A DNA stretch of 64,000 nt from contig NZ_CP082292.1 of assembly GCF_019880205.1 (NCBI RefSeq), positions 2,852,001 to 2,916,000 of the forward strand, given 5' to 3'. Below the pieces are notes generated by a model, which saw only the letters and a list, made by a program, of their open reading frames with translations, was not told the origin of the DNA and did no database searches. This stretch comes from Pantoea alfalfae. Lineage in GTDB: Bacteria; Pseudomonadota; Gammaproteobacteria; Enterobacterales; Enterobacteriaceae. Shown here in pieces: positions 57,554 to 64,000 of this stretch; the first letter of the stretch is position 1; every line of letters starts with the position of its first letter. The position numbers were made by a program, and so were the translations under genes.

Positions 57554-58230
57554 TGTACGACTTTGACTGGAGTTCGATTACACCCAGCCTGCCCTACCTG
57601 CTTAACGGCTTAGTGATTACCTTCAAGATCACCATTACTGCCGTGGTTTTCGGTATTTTGTGGGGAACCCTGCTGGCGGTGATGCGTCTGTCGAGCTTTA
57701 AGCCCGTCAGCTGGTTCGCCAAAATCTACGTCAACCTGTTCCGTTCGGTGCCGCTGGTCATGGTGCTGCTGTGGTTCTATCTGGTGGTGCCGAGTTTCCT
57801 GCAGCAGGTCCTGGGCCTGTCGCCGAAAACCGATATCCGGCTGATTTCCGCCATGGTTGCCTTTTCGCTGTTTGAAGCGGCCTACTACTCCGAAATCATT
57901 CGTGCCGGCATCATCAGTATTTCGCGTGGACAGGGCAATGCCGCGCTGGCGCTGGGTATGACACAGTGGCAGGCAATGCGCCTGATCATCCTGCCGCAGG
58001 CGTTCCGCGCCATGGTTCCGCTGTTACTGACGCAGGGTATCGTACTGTTCCAGGATACCTCGCTGGTCTATGTCTTAAGCCTGGCGGACTTCTTCCGTAC
58101 CGCGTCCACCATTGGTGAGCGCGACGGCACCCAGGTTGAAATGGTTCTGTTTGCAGGTCTGGTCTACTTCGTTATCAGCCTGAGCGCATCGCTGTTGGTC
58201 AGCTATCTGAAAAGAAAAAGGACGGTTTAA
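57553..58230 (+). CDS. gltK: Glutamate/aspartate ABC transporter permease GltK
   Basis: GltK is the second membrane subunit, with 225 residues, about five helices and the EAA-loop segment [20 protein letters not shown] (20 residues). It starts [20 protein letters not shown]. It overlaps gltJ by one base and directly abuts gltL, indicating coupled translation and balanced synthesis. Confidence 0.96.
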   Translation: MYDFDWSSITPSLPYLLNGLVITFKITITAVVFGILWGTLLAVMRLSSFKPVSWFAKIYVNLFRSVPLVMVLLWFYLVVPSFLQQVLGLSPKTDIRLISAMVAFSLFEAAYYSEIIRAGIISISRGQGNAALALGMTQWQAMRLIILPQAFRAMVPLLLTQGIVLFQDTSLVYVLSLADFFRTASTIGERDGTQVEMVLFAGLVYFVISLSASLLVSYLKRKRTV

Positions 58231-58956
58231 ATGATTAGCCTGAAAAATGTTTCTAAGTGGTATGGTCACTTTCAGGTGCTGACCGACTGCTCAACCGAGG
58301 TCAAAACCGGTGAGGTAGTGGTGGTCTGCGGGCCGTCCGGCTCCGGTAAATCAACGCTGATCAAAACGGTGAACGGACTCGAGCCGGTTCAGCAGGGTGT
58401 GATTGCGGTCAACGGCACCGAGGTGAACAACAAAAAAACCAACCTTGCGCAGCTTCGCAGTCAGGTCGGTATGGTGTTCCAGCACTTCGAGCTGTTCCCG
58501 CATCTGAGCATTATCAACAATCTGGTGCTGGCGCAGGTGAAAGTGCTGAAGCGTGACAAGGCAGCAGCCCGCGATAAAGGACTGAAGCTGCTGAAGCGTG
58601 TGGGTCTCTCAGCCCATGCCGACAAGTTCCCTGGCCAGCTCTCTGGCGGGCAGCAGCAGCGTGTAGCCATTGCGCGTGCGCTCTGCATGGACCCCATCGC
58701 GATGCTGTTTGATGAACCAACGTCCGCGCTGGATCCGGAAATGATCAACGAAGTGCTGGATGTGATGGTTGAACTGGCACAGGAGGGGATGACGATGATG
58801 GTGGTGACACACGAGATGGGCTTCGCCCGTAAAGTCGCCAATCGTGTGATCTTCATGGATGAAGGGAAAATTATCGAAGACACCAACAAAGATGACTTCT
58901 TTAATAATCCACAGTCTGACCGCGCGAAAGATTTCCTCGCTAAAATTCTGCACTAA
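58231..58956 (+). CDS. gltL: Glutamate/aspartate ABC transporter ATP-binding protein GltL
   Basis: GltL is the ATPase of the importer. The 241-residue protein has Walker [10 protein letters not shown] (about 36-44), the signature LSGGQQQR (about 135-142), Walker [15 protein letters not shown] and the switch His in [12 protein letters not shown]. The length equals that of E. coli. It starts immediately after the gltK stop. Confidence 0.97.
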   Translation: MISLKNVSKWYGHFQVLTDCSTEVKTGEVVVVCGPSGSGKSTLIKTVNGLEPVQQGVIAVNGTEVNNKKTNLAQLRSQVGMVFQHFELFPHLSIINNLVLAQVKVLKRDKAAARDKGLKLLKRVGLSAHADKFPGQLSGGQQQRVAIARALCMDPIAMLFDEPTSALDPEMINEVLDVMVELAQEGMTMMVVTHEMGFARKVANRVIFMDEGKIIEDTNKDDFFNNPQSDRAKDFLAKILH

Positions 58957-58958
58957 AC

Positions 58959-59002
58959 AACCTGTGCGGGTCACGCAGAGTGGCCCGCACAGGTTTTATT
59001 AT
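58959..59002. terminator. Terminator between convergent gltL and ybeL
   Basis: A perfect 12-bp stem AACCTGTGCGGG/CCCGCACAGGTT with a 13-nt loop, followed on the plus strand by TTATTAT. It ends gltIJKL transcription and may also act on ybeL. Confidence 0.75.
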
Positions 59003-59484
59003 CAGGGTTCAAAAGGCTGACGCTGAAACTGGTCATTGCCGCATTCCGGACAGCGCGACAGGGTTTCCGGCGTATAGATCGCCCGGGTAAACTGACACTT
59101 CTCACATACCAGATTGCCCAGCCCCACCACTTCGCCGCTCTGATATACACCGTGATGATGCAGATCCTGAAAAACTTCGCGCCACTCCAGCTGACTTTTA
59201 TCGGTGATATCCGCCAGCTCTTTCCAGACGCTCTCGCGAATAATGCGCATAAACAGTGAATCCGCCAGCGGCTCCTCCACATCGGTATAACTGCGTGCAA
59301 ATTCGCCTAAATCACGGCGCACCGAGCTAAGCGCCTGATCAATCTCTTCTTCCGTCATATCATCGCGAACCCGTAACTGGCTGCGTCGCCCGGCAATCAG
59401 CTCATCAAGGTTCCGATCGCCCTGACGGAGACGTTCGGTCAGTACGGCTAACGACTCGCGATATTCCTGAGCTACTTTATTCAT
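59002..59484 (-). CDS. ybeL: Zinc-ribbon protein YbeL (DUF1451)
   Basis: A 160-residue protein matching E. coli YbeL in length and sequence. It has a charged helical N-terminal half (MNKVAQEYRESLAVLTERLR, 20 residues) and a C-terminal zinc ribbon with LVCEKC and RCPECG. I start at ATG 59484, which has AAAGGAG upstream; the frame is open further but the extra 43 residues are unconserved. Its function is unknown; some E. coli data describe it as induced by stress. Confidence 0.93.
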   Translation of the reverse strand: MNKVAQEYRESLAVLTERLRQGDRNLDELIAGRRSQLRVRDDMTEEEIDQALSSVRRDLGEFARSYTDVEEPLADSLFMRIIRESVWKELADITDKSQLEWREVFQDLHHHGVYQSGEVVGLGNLVCEKCQFTRAIYTPETLSRCPECGNDQFQRQPFEP

Positions 59485-59706
59485 TTTATTCTCCTTTATG
59501 CAGACCCTCGCTGAATTAAGTTTAGTCGCAATGCGACTTTTGCCGTGTCGTCTGTACAGTGAATTACAAAAGGGTGAAGAGGCTGTCGCTTTCAGCAGAA
59601 ATCGTGCCAGCAAAAGTGGGAAGTGTTGTTGATACGCGGCCTTATGGGTATGCTATGCGGATCGTAGAGCCCGAAAAATGTTATTCATAAAGGACCACAG
59701 GCAGCC

Positions 59707-62289
59707 ATGCAAGAGCAATACCGCCCGGAAGAGATTGAATCCCGTGTGCAGCAACACTGGGATGAAAACGAAACGTTTAAAGTGACTGAGCAGGAAGGTA
59801 AAGAGAAATACTATTGCCTCTCCATGTTGCCCTATCCTTCTGGCCGCCTGCATATGGGCCACGTTCGTAACTACACCATCGGCGACGTAATCGCGCGTTA
59901 TCAGCGTATGCTCGGCAAAAACGTACTACAGCCGATTGGCTGGGATGCTTTCGGCCTGCCTGCGGAAGGCGCTGCGGTTAAAAATAACACCGCACCGGCC
60001 CCCTGGACATACGACAACATCGCCTACATGAAAAACCAGCTTAAATTGCTGGGCTTTGGCTATGACTGGAGTCGTGAACTGGCGACCTGCCAGCCAGAGT
60101 ACTATCGCTGGGAACAGTGGTTCTTCACCAAACTGTATGAAAAAGGTCTGGTCTATAAAAAGACCTCTGCCGTCAACTGGTGTCCGAACGATCAGACGGT
60201 GCTGGCGAACGAGCAGGTGATCGATGGCTGCTGCTGGCGCTGTGACACCAAAGTTGAGCGCAAAGAGATCCCTCAGTGGTTTATCAAAATCACCGATTAT
60301 GCGGAAGAGCTGCTGAACGATCTGGATACGCTGGAAGAGTGGCCTGAGCAGGTCAAAACCATGCAGCGTAACTGGATTGGCCGTTCTGAAGGCGTCGAAA
60401 TCACTTTCGACGTTGCTGGCAGCGAAGAGAAAGTTACCGTCTATACCACCCGCCCGGATACCTTTATCGGCGCAACCTATGTTGCCGTTGCGGCGGGTCA
60501 TCCGCTGGCAACCCAGGCGTCGGTGAATAACCCGGCACTGGCTGACTTTATCGCTGAATGCCGCAATACCAAAGTGGCCGAAGCCGATATGGCGACCATG
60601 GAGAAGAAAGGCATGGCGACCGGCCTGTCTGTTATTCATCCGCTGACCGGCGAGCTTCTCCCGGTCTGGGTCGCTAACTTCGTGCTGATGGAATATGGCA
60701 CCGGTGCCGTCATGGCGGTCCCGGCGCACGACCAGCGCGACTGGGAATTTGCCACTAAATACGATCTGGCGATCAAGCCGGTAGTACTCAACCTGGATGG
60801 CTCTATTCCTGACGTCAGCGTTGCGGCAATGACCGACAAAGGCGCGCTGTTTAATTCAGGTGAGTTCAACGGTCTGGATCACGCCGCAGGGTTTACCGCC
60901 ATTGCAGATTCTCTGGCGGCAAAAGGCGTGGGCGTTCGTAAAGTGAACTACCGTCTGCGCGACTGGGGTGTTTCCCGTCAGCGTTACTGGGGTGCACCGA
61001 TCCCAATGGTCACGCTGGAAGATGGCACCGTAATGCCGACACCTGAAGACCAGCTGCCGGTGATCCTGCCGGAAGATGTGGTAATGGATGGCATTACCAG
61101 CCCGATCAAAGCGGATCCGGAGTGGGCGAAGACCACCGTAAATGGCCAGTCTGCTCTGCGTGAAACCGACACCTTTGACACCTTCATGGAGTCCTCCTGG
61201 TACTACGCGCGCTATACCTGCGCCAGCTACAAGGAAGGCATGCTGGATCCGGCCGCCGCAAACTACTGGCTGCCGGTCGATCAGTATGTGGGGGGTATTG
61301 AACACGCCATCATGCACCTGATGTATTTCCGCTTCTTCCACAAGCTGCTGCGTGACGCGGGCCTGGTCAACTCGAATGAACCAGCCAAACGTCTGCTGTG
61401 CCAGGGCATGGTGCTGGCTGATGCCTTCTACTATCTCGGTAACAACGGCGAGCGTAACTGGGTTTCACCGGTTGACGTTGAGGTTGAGCGTGATGAGAAA
61501 GGCCGCATTGTAAAAGCCACCGATACGCAGGGCCGCGAGGTGATTTATGCGGGCATGAGTAAAATGTCGAAGTCGAAAAACAATGGCATCGACCCACAGC
61601 TGATGGTTGAGCGTTACGGCGCGGATACCGTGCGTCTGTTCATGATGTTTGCTTCACCGGCCGATATGACGCTGGAGTGGCAGGAATCGGGCGTTGAAGG
61701 AGCGAACCGCTTCCTGAAGCGTGTCTGGAAGCTGGTCTACGAGCACACCTCACAGGGTGCGACCGTGGCGCTGGATGTGGATAGCCTGAATGACGAGCAG
61801 AAATCGCTGCGTCGTGACCTGCACAAAACCATCGCCAAAGTGGCGGATGATATTGGCCGTCGTCAGACTTTTAACACCGCCATTGCAGCGATTATGGAGC
61901 TGATGAACAAACTGGCGCGTGCCCCGCAGGAAAGCGAGCAGGATCGCGCTCTGATGCAGGAAGCACTGCTGGCTATCGTCCGTCTTCTCTATCCGTTTAC
62001 CCCGCACGCCTGCTATGTTCTGTGGCAGACGCTGGGTGGCGAAGGCACCATCGATGAAGCGAGCTGGCCGGTGGCTGATGAAGCCGCTATGGTTGAAGAT
62101 TCACTGCTGGTCGTGGTGCAGGTGAACGGTAAAGTGCGTGGCAAAATTACCGTACCCGCCGAGGCAACGCAGGAACAGGTTCAGGCACGCGCGGCTCAGG
62201 AGCATCTGGTGGCGAAGTATCTGGACGGCGTGACTATCCGTAAAGTCATTTATGTACCGGGCAAACTGCTTAACCTGGTCGTAGGTTAA
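59707..62289 (+). CDS. leuS: Leucyl-tRNA synthetase
   Basis: LeuS charges tRNA-Leu, one of which (TAG) is in this window. The 860-residue protein equals the E. coli length. It has the HIGH-type motif [14 protein letters not shown] (about 42-55), a CP1 editing domain (about 225-420) with [13 protein letters not shown], and KMSKSKNN near 620. It is divergent from ybeL across 222 bp and is followed by lptE after 14 bp. Confidence 0.98.
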   Translation: MQEQYRPEEIESRVQQHWDENETFKVTEQEGKEKYYCLSMLPYPSGRLHMGHVRNYTIGDVIARYQRMLGKNVLQPIGWDAFGLPAEGAAVKNNTAPAPWTYDNIAYMKNQLKLLGFGYDWSRELATCQPEYYRWEQWFFTKLYEKGLVYKKTSAVNWCPNDQTVLANEQVIDGCCWRCDTKVERKEIPQWFIKITDYAEELLNDLDTLEEWPEQVKTMQRNWIGRSEGVEITFDVAGSEEKVTVYTTRPDTFIGATYVAVAAGHPLATQASVNNPALADFIAECRNTKVAEADMATMEKKGMATGLSVIHPLTGELLPVWVANFVLMEYGTGAVMAVPAHDQRDWEFATKYDLAIKPVVLNLDGSIPDVSVAAMTDKGALFNSGEFNGLDHAAGFTAIADSLAAKGVGVRKVNYRLRDWGVSRQRYWGAPIPMVTLEDGTVMPTPEDQLPVILPEDVVMDGITSPIKADPEWAKTTVNGQSALRETDTFDTFMESSWYYARYTCASYKEGMLDPAAANYWLPVDQYVGGIEHAIMHLMYFRFFHKLLRDAGLVNSNEPAKRLLCQGMVLADAFYYLGNNGERNWVSPVDVEVERDEKGRIVKATDTQGREVIYAGMSKMSKSKNNGIDPQLMVERYGADTVRLFMMFASPADMTLEWQESGVEGANRFLKRVWKLVYEHTSQGATVALDVDSLNDEQKSLRRDLHKTIAKVADDIGRRQTFNTAIAAIMELMNKLARAPQESEQDRALMQEALLAIVRLLYPFTPHACYVLWQTLGGEGTIDEASWPVADEAAMVEDSLLVVVQVNGKVRGKITVPAEATQEQVQARAAQEHLVAKYLDGVTIRKVIYVPGKLLNLVVG

Positions 62290-62303
62290 GTTCAGGAGGA
62301 ACT

Positions 62304-62903
62304 GTGCGACATCCGATTATCAGGCTGTTTGTCATGCTGGCGGTGGTTATCACCGCTGGCTGCGGTTTTCATCCGCGCGGCACCACACAGGTGCCCAGCG
62401 AACTGAAAACCCTGATTGTTTCAACCGGCGATCCTTATGGACCGCTGGCGCGTACTGTGCGCCAGCAACTGCGTATCAACGATGTCACTATTGTTGAAGA
62501 CACTAAACAGAAGCGCACCGATATTCCGACGCTGCGTCTGGGTCCTGAAGTGTCGGGACGTAACACCGCATCGGTCTTTATCAGCGGCACCTCTGCTGAG
62601 TATCAGCTGGTCATGACGCTGACGGCGCAGGTCCTGTTGCCGGGCAAAGGAATCTACCCAATCAGCACCACGGTTTATCGTTCATTCTTCGATAACCCGA
62701 ATGCTGCGCTGGCAAAAGATGCCGAGCAGGATCTGATTACGCAGGAGATGCGTCAGCGTGCTGCCGAACAGCTGGTACGTAAGCTGCTGACCGTGCATGC
62801 TGCACAGATCAACAATAAAGAGACCTTACCGGCGTCAGTGATTCCGGTTCCGGGTCAGGGTTCACAGGAAGCACCCTCTTCCTCTGCTACCAGCCTGCAA
62901 TGA
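62304..62903 (+). CDS. lptE: LPS-assembly lipoprotein LptE
   Basis: LptE plugs the LptD beta-barrel in the outer membrane and helps insert LPS. The start is GTG at 62304 with a strong AGGAGGAACT ribosome site. The lipoprotein signal ends VITAGC with the lipidated Cys20. The mature part has the GFHPRGT start typical of LptE. It has 199 residues against 193 in E. coli, the excess being in the Ser/Pro-rich tail. It overlaps holA by 4 nt. Confidence 0.95.
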   Translation: MRHPIIRLFVMLAVVITAGCGFHPRGTTQVPSELKTLIVSTGDPYGPLARTVRQQLRINDVTIVEDTKQKRTDIPTLRLGPEVSGRNTASVFISGTSAEYQLVMTLTAQVLLPGKGIYPISTTVYRSFFDNPNAALAKDAEQDLITQEMRQRAAEQLVRKLLTVHAAQINNKETLPASVIPVPGQGSQEAPSSSATSLQ

Positions 62904-63931
62904 TCAGGATTTATCCTGAGCAACTCAGCGCGCAGCTCCGTGAGGGGCTGCGCGCCTGTTATCTGTTAGCCGGAAACGAACCGCTGCTGTTGCAGGAGAG
63001 TGCGGATGCCATCCGTGCCGCCGCAACCGCGCAGCAATTTGAAGAACATTTTAGTTTTACGCTGGACGCCCAGACCGACTGGGAGAGCCTGTTTGTCAGT
63101 TGCCAGTCACTGAGTCTGTTTGCCCAGCGTCAGACGATGACGCTGCAATTCCCCGAGAATGGCCCCAATGCCGCAATGGCCGAGCAGTTGGTTAAGCTGT
63201 CGCAGCTGCTGCATGCCGATATTCTGCTGATCTGCCGGATGCCAAAGCTGACCCGCGCGCAGGAAAACAGTGCATGGTTTAAAGCCCTGTCCGCCTCCGC
63301 AGTTTTCGTGCCCTGCCAGACGCCCGAACAGGCACAACTGCCACGCTGGGTCGCGAATCGGGCTCAGGCGCTGAAACTCTCGGTCGATGACGCGGCCGTG
63401 CAGCTGTTGTGTTACTGCTATGAAGGCAATCTGCTGGCGCTGGCCCAGGCGCTGGAGCGTCTCTCGCTGCAGTGGCCTGACGGCAAGCTGACCCTGCCCC
63501 GGGTTGAAGAGGCGGTCAGCGATGCGGCTCACTTCACACCGTTCCACTGGGTCGATGCTCTGCTGGCGGGTAAGAGCCGTCGCGCGCTGCACATCCTGCA
63601 TCAGCTGGAGAAAGAAGAGAGCGAAGTCGTGATTCTGCTGCGTACGCTACAGCGCGATCTGCTGACGCTGCTGCATCTGCATCGCCATCAGGCGCAGCAG
63701 CCGTTGCGTACGCTGATGGATCAACAGCGTATCTGGCAGAACCGCCGCGCGCTGTTCACTGACGCACTGCAACGCCTGGACGCCACGCGTCTTCAACGCG
63801 CGATTCATCTGCTCAGTCAGATTGAGATCACCCTGAAGCAGGATTATGGGCAGCCGGTATGGCCGCAGTTACAGACCCTGACACTGCTGCTCAGCAGTCG
63901 TGCTTTTCCGACGAGTTTTGCCCATGTCTGA
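62900..63931 (+). CDS. holA: DNA polymerase III delta subunit
   Basis: HolA is the clamp-loader subunit that opens the beta sliding clamp. The 343-residue protein, the E. coli length, begins [20 protein letters not shown] (20 residues). The clamp-opening region [17 protein letters not shown] corresponds to the beta-wrench helix of E. coli delta. It overlaps lptE at the start and nadD at the end, as in E. coli. Confidence 0.96.
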   Translation: MIRIYPEQLSAQLREGLRACYLLAGNEPLLLQESADAIRAAATAQQFEEHFSFTLDAQTDWESLFVSCQSLSLFAQRQTMTLQFPENGPNAAMAEQLVKLSQLLHADILLICRMPKLTRAQENSAWFKALSASAVFVPCQTPEQAQLPRWVANRAQALKLSVDDAAVQLLCYCYEGNLLALAQALERLSLQWPDGKLTLPRVEEAVSDAAHFTPFHWVDALLAGKSRRALHILHQLEKEESEVVILLRTLQRDLLTLLHLHRHQAQQPLRTLMDQQRIWQNRRALFTDALQRLDATRLQRAIHLLSQIEITLKQDYGQPVWPQLQTLTLLLSSRAFPTSFAHV

Positions 63932-64000
63932 GTTACACGCGCTGTTTGGTGGCACCTTCGATCCGATTCATTTTGGCCATCTGCGCCCGGTCGAAGCACT
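63924..64000 (+). CDS. nadD: Nicotinate-mononucleotide adenylyltransferase, N-terminal fragment
   Basis: The first 25 codons of nadD, cut by the right edge of the window. The start ATG 63924 overlaps the holA stop by 8 nt. The peptide [20 protein letters not shown] (20 residues) contains the nucleotidyltransferase GGTFDP-x2-GH motif. NadD makes deamido-NAD in NAD synthesis. Confidence 0.93.
   Translation, partial: MSELHALFGGTFDPIHFGHLRPVEA

Overview
The window is a chromosomal stretch of a gamma-proteobacterium of the order Enterobacterales. Nearly every protein aligns by eye, at close to full length, with its Escherichia coli counterpart. The gene complement and gene order point to the Erwiniaceae, most likely Pantoea or a close relative; that is an inference, because no 16S gene is present. 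I saw no prophage, transposase, CRISPR array or plasmid gene. Most of it is conserved backbone, and the interest lies in what is missing or added compared with E. coli and in the intergenic DNA.

Layout. 1-4940 (minus): the Tol-Pal envelope cluster ybgC-tolQRAB-pal and the first codons of cpoB. 5118-8253 (minus): cytochrome bd-I oxidase cydAB-cydX-ybgE. 8829-18413 (minus): the TCA block sdhCDAB-sucABCD, with gltA divergent at 19046. Here sucD and cydA are direct neighbours. 20697-26254 (minus): an extended 5-oxoproline operon, pxpBCA, a DUF969/DUF979 membrane pair, pcp and nei. 26414-29569 (minus): ybgI, the photolyase gene phr and a long two-domain ybgA. 29724-30856: ybfA and an orphan kdpE where kdpFABCD would be expected. 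31205-36333: pgm, seqA, ybfF, ybfE, fldA, fur. 36399-38698: an unrecognised 131-residue protein and glnS. 38851-45238: the N-acetylglucosamine regulon nagE / nagBACD. 45547-48093: asnB and a seven-tRNA operon (Met-Leu-Gln-Gln-Met-Gln-Gln). 48197-55199: ubiF, miaB, and ybeZ-ybeY-corC-lnt. 55636-58956: the glutamate/aspartate ABC transporter gltIJKL. 59002-64000: ybeL, leuS, lptE, holA and the start of nadD.

How the parts work together. Citrate synthase, succinate dehydrogenase, 2-oxoglutarate dehydrogenase and succinyl-CoA synthetase form half of the TCA cycle. Their electrons can reach the neighbouring bd oxidase through quinol. The pxp/pcp operon forms a plausible complete route from N-terminal pyroglutamyl peptides to glutamate, with a candidate two-subunit transporter in the middle. 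The nag genes take GlcNAc from PTS uptake to fructose-6-phosphate under NagC and probably CRP.

The least explained items are these: (1) a roughly 265-bp structured intergenic repeat present twice (about 20382-20649 and 30899-31163), each time between convergent genes and each time carrying a bidirectional terminator-like hairpin; (2) the pyroglutamate operon with an internal intrinsic terminator in front of its transporter genes; (3) an orphan KdpE; (4) an ERIC element plus a SroC-like segment inside the gltI-gltJ gap, with a consensus-quality sigma-54 promoter in front of gltI; (5) a dyad operator candidate in front of ybgA-phr.
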